From: Xiheibacterium sp038325765
GTDB lineage: Bacteria; Myxococcota_A; Polyangia; Nannocystales; Nannocystaceae
Direction of reading: 5' to 3'
Length of the DNA stretch: 64,000 bases
Assembly: GCA_038325765.1 (NCBI GenBank)
Contig: JBBQJI010000007.1
Location: 1-64,000, forward strand
In this document: positions 35,543 through 44,797 of the stretch, one piece after another
Position numbering within the stretch: position 1 is the stretch's first letter
Layout of the letters: every line of letters begins with the position of its first letter
Notes under the pieces: generated by a model
Database searches by the model: none
What the model saw: only the letters and a program-made list of their open reading frames with translations
What the model was told of the DNA's origin: nothing
Position numbers and translations under genes: made by a program

Positions 35543-36957
35543 ACCCGCTGGCCGCTGGAGTCGAAGAGACCGTATCGGACGCGCCGCTGCTCGAGCCCTG
35601 GCGTGATCCGGGCCTGCAGATGGTGCCGCACAGCCGGGCGCTGCGCCTGGCCGGGCGCATGCTCACGATCACGTTCGTGTTGCTCGCCTTCGCGCTGTGG
35701 TTCACGCCGTGGCAACAGTCGGTGACCGGCAACGGTCGCGTCATCGCCTATGCGCCGCTCGACCGGCAGCAATCGCTCGAGACCCCGATCGCTGGCCGTG
35801 TGGTCCAGTGGCTGGTGACCGAGGGCGAGCGCGTCGAGAAGGGGCAACTCATCGCCGTCATCTCCGACAACGATCCCGACCTGGCCGATCGCCTGGTGCG
35901 GGCCCGCGACTCGATCGAGTTGCGGCTGCAGGCCGCGACGGGAGGAGTCACCGTCGCCGAGCAGCAGATCGTCGCGCTCGAGGCGGCGCAGGCAGCGGCG
36001 CTGGCCGCCGCCGCGAGCCGCGTCGACATGGGACTCGATCGGCTCACCGCCGCCGAGCAGGCCCGCGACGCCGCGCTGTCGGCCAAGCGCATCGCCGATC
36101 TCAACCTGACCCGCCAGAAGTCGCTGGCCGCCGAGGGCCTGACCTCGACCCGCAACCTCGAGCTCGCCCAGCTCGCCGCCGAGACCGCGACCGCGGATCT
36201 CGAGCGAGCGAAGGCCACCCTGCGCGCCGCCGACGGTGAGGTCCGCGCCCTGCGATCCGAGCGCACGCGCGTCGAGGCCGACGGCAACGCCGGCATCGAG
36301 CGCGCCCGGGGCTCGATGCAGTCGAGCATGGGCAACGTCGCCCAGTACCAGGCTGATCTCGCCGATCGTGACGTCGAGGTCTCGCGCCAGCTCACCATGC
36401 AGGTCACGGCGCCGCGCGCCGGCGCCGTGCTCCGCCTGCTGGTCCAGGCGGGCGGCGAATACGTCTCCGCCGGCGATCCCATCGCGATCTTGGTGCCCGA
36501 CGCCGAGGCCCGCGCGGTCGAGCTGTGGATCGGCGGCAACGACGTCCCGCTGGTCAGCCCTGGCCGCATCGTTCGCCTGCAGTTCGAAGGCTGGCCCGCA
36601 GTGCAGTTCGTGGGCTGGCCGAGCGTCGCCATCGGCACGTTCGCCGCCGAGGTCGCCTTCGTCGACTCCACCGACGACGGCGTGGGGAACTTCCGCGTCG
36701 TCGTGGTACCGACCGGCACCGACGACGAGGACGCGCAATGGCCCGAGGCGCGGTTCCTTCGCCAGGGCGTGCAGGTCAACGGCTGGGTGCTCCTCGATCA
36801 GGTGCCGCTGGGCTACGAGCTGTGGCGGGTGTGGAACGGATTCCCGCCGGCGGTGCGTCAGGCTCCGCCAGGCGGCGAGGTCCTCGGAAAGTCGGGGGCG
36901 CCCAAGACGGCCAAGCCGGCCAAGCCGAAGAAGAAGAAAGAGAGCAGCGGCGAGTGA
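35539..36957 (+). CDS. HlyD-family membrane-fusion protein
   Basis: 472 residues from ATG 35539. One N-terminal membrane segment (MLTITFVLLAFALWFTPW, about 41-58) anchors it in the inner membrane. Biotinyl-lipoyl-like halves (TPIAGRVVQWLVTEGERVEKG and VTAPRAGAVLRLLVQAGGEY) flank a long helical hairpin rich in Ala and Glu (about 120-290). The C-terminus is a Lys-rich tail (KPAKPKKKKESSGE). It should bridge the ABC exporter to the outer-membrane factor encoded next. It overlaps neighbours on both sides. Confidence 0.93.
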   Translation: MNPLAAGVEETVSDAPLLEPWRDPGLQMVPHSRALRLAGRMLTITFVLLAFALWFTPWQQSVTGNGRVIAYAPLDRQQSLETPIAGRVVQWLVTEGERVEKGQLIAVISDNDPDLADRLVRARDSIELRLQAATGGVTVAEQQIVALEAAQAAALAAAASRVDMGLDRLTAAEQARDAALSAKRIADLNLTRQKSLAAEGLTSTRNLELAQLAAETATADLERAKATLRAADGEVRALRSERTRVEADGNAGIERARGSMQSSMGNVAQYQADLADRDVEVSRQLTMQVTAPRAGAVLRLLVQAGGEYVSAGDPIAILVPDAEARAVELWIGGNDVPLVSPGRIVRLQFEGWPAVQFVGWPSVAIGTFAAEVAFVDSTDDGVGNFRVVVVPTGTDDEDAQWPEARFLRQGVQVNGWVLLDQVPLGYELWRVWNGFPPAVRQAPPGGEVLGKSGAPKTAKPAKPKKKKESSGE

Positions 36958-38429
36958 TCGGGGGCATGCTCCGCGCCTTGTCCGCGCACGCCTGGACCGC
37001 GGGCGCGGCCCTGCTCGCCGACGAGGCCCCCGAACCGGTGGCGCCGCCGCCTGTCGCGTCCGAGCGCGACGCCCGACCCGACGTCGAGCCCGGTGCCCGG
37101 CCCACGCTCGGGCTCGAGACGGTGCTCGCGTCGGTCCGCAGTGAGCATCCGCTGCTCGACGCCGCCGACGCGTCGATCGACGCCGCCAAGGGTCGCCAGC
37201 TCTCGGCGCGTGGCGCCTTCGATCCCCGCATCCGCGCCCGGGCCTACGGCACGCCCGTCGGCTACTACCGCTACGGTGTGGTCGACACCGAGGTGCGCGC
37301 GCAGACCCTCGCCTTCGGTATGGTCGCGTTCGCCGGCTGGCGGCTGGGTCGCGGCAACATCCCGATCTACGACGGCCGCCTCGTCACCGCCGACGCCGGT
37401 GAGGTGCGGGCGGGCATCGAGCTGCCGCTGCTGCGGGGTGGCATCATCGACGGTGCGCGAGCAAACCGACGCAAGGCCGACATCGACGCCGACATCGCCG
37501 AGCTCGAGCGGAGCGTGCGGGCCCTCGAGCTCGCGCGCGACGCTGCACTGTCGTACTGGGACTGGGTCGCGGCCTCAGGCCGATTGTTGGTCCGTGCCCG
37601 GCAGCTCGAGCTCGCGCGCGCGCGCGATGCGGGTCTGCGGCGGCAGATCGCCGAGGGTAACGTCGCGGGCATCGAGGCCACCGACAACGCCCGCGTGATC
37701 GCCACCCGCGAGGCGGTGGTGGTCAACGCCGAGCGCGACGTGAAGGTCACCGGCCTCGGACTGTCGATGTTCCTCCGCGATCGCCGAGGGCGACCGCTCG
37801 CCCCCGACGACTTCGCACCGCCAGGCCTGGTGCTGCCGCCGCGCCTCGCCGATACCGAGCTCACGCGGGACGTCGGCGCCGCCCACCAGCGCCGACCCGA
37901 CCTCGAGATCGCGGCGCTGCGGATTCAGGTCGTCGACGTCGACATCCGGGTCGCCCGCAACGCACGGCTACCGAGCCTCGGCGCCCAGGCCTATGCGGCC
38001 AAGGACATCGGCGATGGGCCGGCTTCCATCACGCCGGCCGAGGTGGGCGTCGGCCTCGCGCTCGAGCTGCCGATCCCGCTGCGCACCGCCAGGGGTGAGC
38101 TCGCGACCGCCACCGCCCAGAGCCGGCGGCTGACCGAGGAGCGACGCTTCCTCCGGGACCGCGTCGAGGTCGAGGTCCGCTCCGCGCACGCCGAGATGTC
38201 CGCGTCGCGGCGCCGCGCCCAGATCGCCGGACGTCAGGCCGATCTCGCCGAGACGCTCGCCGAGGCCGAGCGCTCCCGCCTCGGGCTCGGCGACAGCAAC
38301 ATCTTGGTGGTCAACCTCCGCGAAGAGGCCGCCGCCGACGCCGCCGCATCGGCGATCGACGCCATCGCCGACTATCGCAAGGCACGCGCGCGCTATCAGG
38401 TCGCGACCGGCGTGCTGCCGACGCGGTGA
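36954..38429 (+). CDS. TolC-family outer-membrane factor
   Basis: 491 residues from GTG 36954 (ATG 36966 is an alternative). The first ~50 residues contain a weak signal (MLRALSAHAWTAGAALLA). The rest has the two-repeat TolC pattern of long Ala/Leu/Arg helices with short beta segments (VRAGIELPLLRGGIIDGAR, VGVGLALELPIPLRTARGE) and the conserved Arg-Pro-Asp-Leu (QRRPDLEIAALRI). It completes an exporter of the type I kind. No candidate secreted substrate with RTX repeats lies beside it. Confidence 0.9.
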   Translation: MIGGMLRALSAHAWTAGAALLADEAPEPVAPPPVASERDARPDVEPGARPTLGLETVLASVRSEHPLLDAADASIDAAKGRQLSARGAFDPRIRARAYGTPVGYYRYGVVDTEVRAQTLAFGMVAFAGWRLGRGNIPIYDGRLVTADAGEVRAGIELPLLRGGIIDGARANRRKADIDADIAELERSVRALELARDAALSYWDWVAASGRLLVRARQLELARARDAGLRRQIAEGNVAGIEATDNARVIATREAVVVNAERDVKVTGLGLSMFLRDRRGRPLAPDDFAPPGLVLPPRLADTELTRDVGAAHQRRPDLEIAALRIQVVDVDIRVARNARLPSLGAQAYAAKDIGDGPASITPAEVGVGLALELPIPLRTARGELATATAQSRRLTEERRFLRDRVEVEVRSAHAEMSASRRRAQIAGRQADLAETLAEAERSRLGLGDSNILVVNLREEAAADAAASAIDAIADYRKARARYQVATGVLPTR

Positions 38430-38570
38430 GCCGCGCGATGCGTCACTCCCCACCGCGCCGCCCTCGCGCGGCCGACGGGGCGACGGCCCGTTGCCGCCGC
38501 CTCGCCCACGCTATGCTCCACGCGTGTTCGGACCTGCACTCCCATCGCCCGCGCGGCGTCGGCGGTGCCG

Positions 38571-39386
38571 ATGAGATTTCGCTGGTGGATGGGTGGGTTC
38601 TCGGTGCTGGCGCTGGTGGTCGCGCCGCTGGTCGGCCCCGATCTTTCGCGGTCGAGCCACCTCGGCTACGCGGTCTCCGCCGCTCGCCCCGCCGATCCGG
38701 TCGTCGTGGTGCTCGACCGAGACGGCGGCCGCGCAAGGGCCGGGATCGACGATCCCGACACCTTGCGATCGGGCATCGTCGCACGCAACGGCTACGCCTT
38801 CGTCGACATCCCCGCGTTCGTCGGCTCCGAAGACGAGTGGCAGTCGCTGCTCGAGTGCGTGCGCGGCCACTATCATCCGTACCTCATCGAGATTACCGAC
38901 GCCGCGCCGACGCGCGGGCCGTACACCCGCGCGATGATCGGCGGCCCGTCGCTCGAGTTCGGCTTCGACGAGTCGGTCCACGGCATCGCGCCGTGGGGTG
39001 GTCGCGTGCTGCCGAACGCGGTGGTGTTCGTGTTCCAGAACGACGACTGGGAGCCCGGCCACCTGTGCGAGGTCACGGCCCACGAGATCGGCCACACCCT
39101 CGGCCTGGACCACACCCGCGACTGTCGCGACCTGATGAGCTACGAGATCTGCGGCGCCAAATCGTTCATCGACGAGGCCAGCCTCTGCGGCGAGTGGGAG
39201 CCGCGCAAGTGTGGCAACGACCGGCGCCGTCAGAACGCCCACGCCGATCTGCTGCTGCGCTTGGGCACGCGCGAGCAGGTCGATCGCGAGCACTGGCGCA
39301 GTCAAGAGGCGCAGGAGGTCGTGTTGCGGGGCAAGCAGTGGCTCCGCGATACGGTGAGGGACGTCGTCCGGCTCGCGCAGCAGTGA
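38571..39386 (+). CDS. secreted zinc metallopeptidase-like protein
   Basis: 271 residues from ATG 38571 (GTG 38565 is two codons earlier). The signal or anchor is MRFRWWMGGFSVLALVVAP. The zinc motif HEIGHTLGLDH (HExxHxxGxxH) and a following Met-turn-like DLMSYE place it among metzincin-type peptidases. Cysteines around the site (LCEVT, RDCRDLMS, YEICGA, SLCGEWEPRKCG) suggest disulfides. Substrate unknown. It stands alone between the TolC-type gene and the baeRF-like gene. Confidence 0.85.
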   Translation: MRFRWWMGGFSVLALVVAPLVGPDLSRSSHLGYAVSAARPADPVVVVLDRDGGRARAGIDDPDTLRSGIVARNGYAFVDIPAFVGSEDEWQSLLECVRGHYHPYLIEITDAAPTRGPYTRAMIGGPSLEFGFDESVHGIAPWGGRVLPNAVVFVFQNDDWEPGHLCEVTAHEIGHTLGLDHTRDCRDLMSYEICGAKSFIDEASLCGEWEPRKCGNDRRRQNAHADLLLRLGTREQVDREHWRSQEAQEVVLRGKQWLRDTVRDVVRLAQQ

Positions 39387-39554
39387 GCGCGTCGCCCGCA
39401 CGCGCGGACGCGAGGGCGCGAACGCGTGGGCGGCTGCGCCACAGTGCGACGCGAGGGCCCATCACGGAGCCGCGCACCGTGGACGGAAGCGCGAGACCAT
39501 GTCATGCGCGCTCCCAGATGCCAGTGGCGCAGACCGTGCACCTGTGTGGATCCG

Positions 39555-40721
39555 ATGGCTCTCGGATCCACGATCTCTCCCCTCACCGGCGAGCTCATCG
39601 CCGAACTCTCCGGTCAGGCGTCGCTGTGCCTGTCGCTGTATCAGCCGACCCACCGGCGACACCCAGAGAACCGGCAGGATCCGATCCGGTTCCGCAACCT
39701 GGTCAAGGCCATGGGCGCGTCGCTGCGCGAGCGGGTCGACGACGCCGAGGCGCGGCGACTGCTCGCCCCCCTCGAGGCCCTGGCGCAGGACGCCGACTTC
39801 TGGAACCATGCGCAGGACGGCCTCGCAGTGTTGGCGAATCCCGAGCGATGCGTGGTGGTGCGGCTGTCGCAGACGGTGGACGAGTTCGAGAGCGTCGCCG
39901 ACAGCTTCCATCTCAAGCCGCTACGGCGCGCACTCCAGGCCTCGGATCGCTATCAGGTCCTCGCGATCGGCCGCGACAAGGTCCGCTTGTTCGAGGGCAA
40001 CCGCAACGCGCTCGATGAAGTCGTCCTCGCCCCGGCCGTCCCGAGGACGATCACCGAGGCGCTCGGGGACGAGCTGACCGAGCCGCACCTCACCGTCGCC
40101 TCGTATGGTGGGACCGGTGCCTCGACCGGAGCGATGCACCACGGCCACGGCAGCAAGACCGACGAGGTCGACATCGACACCGATCGATTCTTCCGCGCCG
40201 TCGATCGGGCCGTGATCGAACACCACTCCCGGCCCTCGGGAGTACCGCTGCTGCTGGCCGCGTTGCCCGAGCACCACCACAGGTTCCACGCGACGAGCCA
40301 GAACCCTCTGCTCGCCACCGAGGCCATCCGCATCAACCCGGACGCCATCTCGGCCGACGCCCTGCGCGCGTTGGCGTGGGAGGCCTTCGCGCCCCGGCAT
40401 GCTGCACGGATGGCGGCGGTGTGCGAACGATACGAGCAGTCGCGGGCGTCCGGCCTCGGCAGCGCCGATCTCGGCCAGGTCGCCCACGCCGCCGCGTCGG
40501 GCCGCGTCGCCTGCCTGCTCATCGAGGCCGAGCGCCAGATCCCCGGTCGGCTAGACGGCACGACCGGCGAGGTCCGATTCGCCGCGCTCGACGATCCGCA
40601 CGTCGACGATCTCCTCGACGATCTCGGCGAGCTCGTCGCCGCGCGGGGCGGCGACGTTCTGGTCATGCCCGCCGAACAGATGCCCACCACGACCGGACTC
40701 GCTGCCACCTATCGCTACTGA
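39555..40721 (+). CDS. baeRF family-3-like protein (archaeo-eukaryotic release-factor fold)
   Basis: 388 residues from ATG 39555. The N-terminal sequence (CLSLYQPTHRRHPEN, QDPIRFRNLVKA, LAQDADFWNHAQDGLAV) matches my knowledge of bacterial archaeo-eukaryotic-release-factor-like proteins. The C-terminal third has the L7Ae-like-domain pattern (ACLLIEAERQIPGRLDG, LGELVAARGGDVLVMP). These proteins are predicted to work at the ribosome A site in termination or rescue. It is followed 17 bases on by an HPF-like gene, a pairing that fits a ribosome-hibernation role. No GGQ motif is visible, so it should not hydrolyse peptidyl-tRNA in the usual way. Confidence 0.75.
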   Translation: MALGSTISPLTGELIAELSGQASLCLSLYQPTHRRHPENRQDPIRFRNLVKAMGASLRERVDDAEARRLLAPLEALAQDADFWNHAQDGLAVLANPERCVVVRLSQTVDEFESVADSFHLKPLRRALQASDRYQVLAIGRDKVRLFEGNRNALDEVVLAPAVPRTITEALGDELTEPHLTVASYGGTGASTGAMHHGHGSKTDEVDIDTDRFFRAVDRAVIEHHSRPSGVPLLLAALPEHHHRFHATSQNPLLATEAIRINPDAISADALRALAWEAFAPRHAARMAAVCERYEQSRASGLGSADLGQVAHAAASGRVACLLIEAERQIPGRLDGTTGEVRFAALDDPHVDDLLDDLGELVAARGGDVLVMPAEQMPTTTGLAATYRY

Positions 40722-40738
40722 ACCCCGAGGAGCCCCGA

Positions 40739-41056
40739 ATGCAGGTCCAGATCAACACCGACAGCAACATCGAAGGTAGCGAGCAGCTCTCCGAGCACGT
40801 GCGCTCCGTCGTCGACACCACCTTGTCCCGCTATGCGGACCGCATCACCCGCGTCGAGGTCCACCTGGGCGACGAGAACGGCGGCAAGAGCGGTCAGAAC
40901 GACAAGCGCTGCGTGATGGAAGCGCGGCTCGAAGGTCGCCAACCGACCGCCGTCACGCACCACGCAGCCAGCTTGGATCTCGCGATCGACGGCGCGGCGG
41001 ACAAGCTGATGCGGGCGCTCGAGAGCACGATCGAGCGCCTCCGCGACCGCCGGTGA
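40739..41056 (+). CDS. hpf: HPF/RaiA-family ribosome hibernation protein
   Basis: 105 residues from ATG 40739, with GAGGAG at 40727-40732. It is the short form of the S30AE fold: MQVQINTDSNIEGS, YADRITRVEVHLGD, KRCVMEARLEG and a C-terminal helix LDLAIDGAADKLMRAL. Short HPF/YfiA proteins bind the 30S subunit in stationary phase. It lies directly after the baeRF-like gene and is most likely co-transcribed. A second, more divergent homologue is encoded at 33090. Confidence 0.85.
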   Translation: MQVQINTDSNIEGSEQLSEHVRSVVDTTLSRYADRITRVEVHLGDENGGKSGQNDKRCVMEARLEGRQPTAVTHHAASLDLAIDGAADKLMRALESTIERLRDRR

Positions 41057-41057
41057 C

Positions 41058-42017
41058 TCATGCGTCGGCGCCCAGCGCCTTCAGCTCATCGTCGATCGCC
41101 GCGTTGATCGCCTCGATCTCCGCCCGCATGACCAGCACGATCCCCTTCATGCGCTCGATCTTGAGCTCGAGGATGTGGTGGACCTCGGTGGTCGAGTAGT
41201 GCTCGTCCTTCACCGCCTCGGAGATGTGGATGAGACGGGTCTGATTCTGCTCCGAGAGATCGTGCTCGCGCTCCTCGTCGTGGACGACCTCGGCGAGCTC
41301 CATGTCGGTGGCGGCGCTGCGACCGACCTGCTTCATGAACGCGTCGTTGTAGGTGACCTCGATGTCGGCGACGTGCTTCTCGACGAGCCGCGCGTTGTTG
41401 TAGACCTCGCCGATCTTCACGGCGAGTTCCTTGTTGCGGAAGGTCTTGACGCCGTCGGCGATGTAGAGCTGCCAGACCTCGTAGCGGTAGAACGGTGTGA
41501 GGACCGCGGGTCGGAAATTGAACTTGGTCTCGTGGCCGGCGTGGGCCGCATCGAACGACTTGTACAGGGCGTGGCACGCTTCGTTGCCCTTGGGCGCGTT
41601 GGCGTGCACCGACGTGGCGAACTCCTCGTGGAGGCAGGCGACGACCTTCTCGTCCTCGGCGAGCTGGCTGAAGAAGCGATCGAAGGTGTCCTTCATGGGG
41701 CCGAGGTTGTTGCCCGGCGTGACGTCCTCGACGTCGCCGAGATCCTTCTCGATGGCCGCCTCTTGCTCGCGGTTCGCCGCCAGCTCGCCCTTGAAGTCGC
41801 GGAGCATGGCCACGTACTCGTCCTTCTCCTTGGCGGTGTCCTGACACCGCTGCAACGCGGTCGCCGCGTACAGACCGACGAAGATGAGAACGAAGTCGAC
41901 GAGCTTGTCGAGCGCCAGCTCCGAGGCCAACACCGCACGCGCACGCGAGGGTGCCGGCGGCTCCGGCTGCATCGGAGCGAACCCCTGGGACCCGGGCTGG
42001 CCATGCGGTGGATACAT
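41058..42017 (-). CDS. membrane-anchored coiled-coil protein of unknown function
   Basis: 319 residues from ATG 42017. A Pro-rich cytoplasmic N-terminus leads to one membrane helix (LVDFVLIFVGLYAATAL, about 38-55). A long helical region follows, rich in Glu, Asp, Lys and His with heptad spacing (EYVAMLRDFKGELAANREQE). I recognise no enzyme motif. Its stop lies one base from the stop of the converging HPF gene. It is divergent from the OsmC-like gene. A structural or signalling role at the inner membrane is only a guess. Confidence 0.75.
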   Translation of the reverse strand: MYPPHGQPGSQGFAPMQPEPPAPSRARAVLASELALDKLVDFVLIFVGLYAATALQRCQDTAKEKDEYVAMLRDFKGELAANREQEAAIEKDLGDVEDVTPGNNLGPMKDTFDRFFSQLAEDEKVVACLHEEFATSVHANAPKGNEACHALYKSFDAAHAGHETKFNFRPAVLTPFYRYEVWQLYIADGVKTFRNKELAVKIGEVYNNARLVEKHVADIEVTYNDAFMKQVGRSAATDMELAEVVHDEEREHDLSEQNQTRLIHISEAVKDEHYSTTEVHHILELKIERMKGIVLVMRAEIEAINAAIDDELKALGADA

Positions 42018-42150
42018 GGGCCGAACTTACCCGCTTCTGCCGCGGGTGCGGCGCACTTCGGACGTCCCGGCGCCTCGCTTTTCTCCGCCCGCCGCTTTCG
42101 GGCCCGCCCGCGGCTTGCCGTCGGCCCGCCGCTCCGCCATCGTGTGCGCC

Positions 42151-42621
42151 ATGTCGATCTACACCGCGACGATCCGATGGAAGCACGACGGCGGCGACTT
42201 CGCGAAGGGCCAGTTCTCGCGGGCGCACACCTGGTCGTTCGACGGCGGAGTCGTGGTGCGCGCGTCGTCGTCCCCCACCGTGGTGAAGCCGCCGCTGTCC
42301 GACGCCAGCGCCGTCGATCCCGAGGAGGCATTCGTCGCCTCGATCGCGAGCTGCCACATGATCACGTTCCTCTACGTTGCCGGCAAACAGGGCTACACCA
42401 TCGGCAGCTACGAGGACGAGGCGACGGGCACGCTGGCCAAGAACCAGCAGGGGATGAGCTGGGTCAGCCGCGTGGTCCTGGCGCCGCGCATCGTCTGGCT
42501 CGGCGAGCTGCGGCCCGACGAAGACCAGCTCGAGCAACTCCACGCCGAGGCCCACCTGCAGTGTTTCATCGCCAACTCGGTGAAGACCCAGATCTCGGTC
42601 GTCTCCGCCGACGCCAGCTGA
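42151..42621 (+). CDS. OsmC-family hydroperoxide reductase
   Basis: 156 residues from ATG 42151. The two redox cysteines of the OsmC/Ohr fold are present (VASIASCHMITFLYV and AHLQCFIANSVKT). Family members reduce organic hydroperoxides in the cytoplasm. Length and motif spacing are normal. An upstream extension of the frame overlaps the divergent gene and was rejected. Confidence 0.9.
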   Translation: MSIYTATIRWKHDGGDFAKGQFSRAHTWSFDGGVVVRASSSPTVVKPPLSDASAVDPEEAFVASIASCHMITFLYVAGKQGYTIGSYEDEATGTLAKNQQGMSWVSRVVLAPRIVWLGELRPDEDQLEQLHAEAHLQCFIANSVKTQISVVSADAS

Positions 42622-42689
42622 GCCGCAAGGCGCGCGGCCTGGGGCATGCGCCGCAGAACCCGAGTGCGCATGCTAGGCTCGCCGGCATC

Positions 42690-43058
42690 GTGATCGCCCG
42701 GTTGCTGCCCCTGCTGCTCGCCCTGTGCACGCTGTTGCCAGCAGAGCTGCGGGCGCGGATGCTCGAGGCCTGCCGCGAGCGCGACGACTGCGAATGCCGA
42801 CGCGACTCGCACGCCGAGCCGCACACGGCACCGAGCTTGCGTCGGATCGACTGCTGCGAGGCGCCCTGCGCGATCGAGGGCGCGGCGTCACCGACTGCCA
42901 ACACGCCGCGGCGCGATCTCGCCGATGACGCGATGCTGGCCGCGAGGCCGCTGCCGACCGCAGCAGCGCCGACGTCGGTGGCGAGCCGCGATGCGCCGGT
43001 GCTCGGACGCGCGCCGCCCAGACCATCGCGGCCGATGACCCAGCGCTGGCTCCTCTGA
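42690..43058 (+). CDS. small secreted Cys-rich protein upstream of the multicopper oxidase
   Basis: 122 residues from GTG 42690. The start gives a Sec signal (VIARLLPLLLALCTLLPAEL). The mature part has six cysteines in the first third (ACRERDDCECRR, RIDCCEAPC) and a low-complexity Ala/Pro/Arg tail. It lies 115 bases before a Tat multicopper oxidase gene in the same direction. Binding copper through the cysteines is plausible but only inferred from composition and neighbours. Confidence 0.6.
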   Translation: MIARLLPLLLALCTLLPAELRARMLEACRERDDCECRRDSHAEPHTAPSLRRIDCCEAPCAIEGAASPTANTPRRDLADDAMLAARPLPTAAAPTSVASRDAPVLGRAPPRPSRPMTQRWLL

Positions 43059-43173
43059 GTCGGCGCGCGTGATGATCCCGGCCTCGCACCACGATCCGTC
43101 GTGGCGGCAGCGTGCATGTGTGCGCGCTCCGTCGGCGACGCAGACCAGACCACCAGACCCCTTCCGGAGCCCC

Positions 43174-44520
43174 ATGACCCAACCCAAACTCTCCCGCCGC
43201 GGCGCCCTGTTTGCCGGCGCTGCGATCACCGGTACCACCGCCCTGCTCGCGGGCAGCACCGCCACCGCCGCTGCGCCCGCCCGCCGATGGGAACGCAGCT
43301 ACAGTGGTGGCCCCGACCCCACCGCTGCGCCCCCGGGGATGCCCGGTCGCGACTACCAGCCCACGCTCACGCCTGGCGGCTCGACCCTGCCGTGGCGCGT
43401 CGTCGACGGCGCGAAGGTCTATCACCTCGTCGCCGAAGAGGTCGACCACGAGTTCGCACCGGGACTGCGCGCGCTGTGTTGGGGCTACAACGGCAGCGTG
43501 CACGGGCCCACCCTCGAGGCCGTCGAGGGCGATCGCGTGCGCGTGTATGTCACCAATCGCTTGAAGGCGCCCACCACCGTGCACTGGCACGGCGTGTTCC
43601 TACCCAACGGCATGGACGGCGTCGGTGGGCTCAACCAGCGGGCGATCGCGCCGGGCGAGACGTTCCTCTACGAGTGGACGTTCAAGCAGCACGGCACGTT
43701 CATGTACCACGCGCACCACGACGAGATGACGCAGATGGCGATGGGGATGCTCGGCATGATCGTCGTGCATCCACGACGGCCGCCGGCCGCCTACCGCGTC
43801 GATCGGGACTTCGTGATCATGCTGAGCGAGTGGAAGATCGATCCCGGCTCGAAGCGGCCAGATCCCAACGAGATGACGGACTTCAACATCCTCACCATGA
43901 ACGCGAAGACCTTCCCCGGCACGCCGCCTTTGGTCTGTCGCACCGGGGATCGGGTCCGCATCCGCTTCGGCAACCTCAGCGCGATGGATCACCATCCGAT
44001 CCACCTGCACGGCTACTACTTCAAGCTCGTCGCCACCGACGGCGGCAACATCCCGCCCGCGGCGCAGTGGCCCGAGACCACGGTGCTGGTGTCGGTCGGC
44101 AGCACCCGCGACGTCGAGTTCGTCGCCGACGCGCCGGGCGACTGGGCGATGCACTGCCACATGACGCACCACGTGATGAACCAGATGGGTCACGCCCTGC
44201 CCAACATGATCGGCGTCGCGCCGGGCAATCTCGGCAAGCGCGGCAGTCACCTCGTGCCCGGCTACATGCCGATGGGCGAGAACGGCATGGGCGAGATGGG
44301 TGACATGGGCATGCCCGTGCCCGACAACAGCATCCCGATGGTCGGGGCCAAGGGCCCGTTCGACTACATCACGATGGGCGGGATGTTCACGATCGTGAAG
44401 GTGCGCGACGAGGACGTCGGTGCCGACAACGTGGATCCGGGCTGGTATCGCAACCCGCCGGGCACCGTGGCCGACGTCGCTCGAAAGGAGGATCTGACCC
44501 GTGACGGCATCGTGGTCTGA
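43174..44520 (+). CDS. Tat-exported multicopper oxidase
   Basis: 448 residues from ATG 43174, with CGGAG just upstream. The N-terminus is a Tat signal (SRRGALFAGAAITGTTALLA), so it is exported folded. All four copper-binding clusters are present: HWHG (137-140), HAHH (179-182), HHPIHLHG (273-280) and HCHMTHH (327-333) followed by the axial Met. A Met/Gly-rich segment near the C-terminus (MGENGMGEMGDMGM) is like those binding Cu(I) in CueO-type enzymes. It probably oxidises Cu(I) in the periplasm for copper tolerance. The next gene starts inside its 3' end. Confidence 0.94.
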   Translation: MTQPKLSRRGALFAGAAITGTTALLAGSTATAAAPARRWERSYSGGPDPTAAPPGMPGRDYQPTLTPGGSTLPWRVVDGAKVYHLVAEEVDHEFAPGLRALCWGYNGSVHGPTLEAVEGDRVRVYVTNRLKAPTTVHWHGVFLPNGMDGVGGLNQRAIAPGETFLYEWTFKQHGTFMYHAHHDEMTQMAMGMLGMIVVHPRRPPAAYRVDRDFVIMLSEWKIDPGSKRPDPNEMTDFNILTMNAKTFPGTPPLVCRTGDRVRIRFGNLSAMDHHPIHLHGYYFKLVATDGGNIPPAAQWPETTVLVSVGSTRDVEFVADAPGDWAMHCHMTHHVMNQMGHALPNMIGVAPGNLGKRGSHLVPGYMPMGENGMGEMGDMGMPVPDNSIPMVGAKGPFDYITMGGMFTIVKVRDEDVGADNVDPGWYRNPPGTVADVARKEDLTRDGIVV

Positions 44521-44797
44521 TCGGAGCCTGGTGGGGATCTCGCTGCTGCTCGCCGCATGCCGCGGCGGTCTGCCGGCCGAGCCGCCGGGGCACGACGCCG
44601 CCGACGCCCGTGCGCCGACGAAGCCCTACGCGCCGCCGCCGAACCCCTACGAGCGGTCGGCGTGGGGCGGGGTGAGCCTCGACGCCGGCGGTGGCCACGA
44701 ACACATGAACCACGGCGCCAAGCCCGAACCGAGCACGCCCGTGGATGAGGCGACCGAGGCCAAACCGCACGCGCACGGCGAGGGGGAGCAGCCATGA
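44501..44797 (+). CDS. small His/Met-containing lipoprotein
   Basis: 98 residues from GTG 44501, with AAAGGAGG about 10 bases upstream. It overlaps the end of the oxidase gene by 20 bases and the next gene by ATGA. The signal ends in the lipobox LLAAC. The mature protein is Pro/Ala-rich with His and Met clusters (GGHEHMNHG, KPHAHGEGE), in keeping with weak copper binding. No domain recognised. Confidence 0.7.
   Translation: MTASWSDRSLVGISLLLAACRGGLPAEPPGHDAADARAPTKPYAPPPNPYERSAWGGVSLDAGGGHEHMNHGAKPEPSTPVDEATEAKPHAHGEGEQP

Noticed and set aside
33392..38429. RTX toxin or bacteriocin secretion system
   Set aside because: No glycine-rich calcium repeats or double-glycine leader peptide was found beside the exporter.
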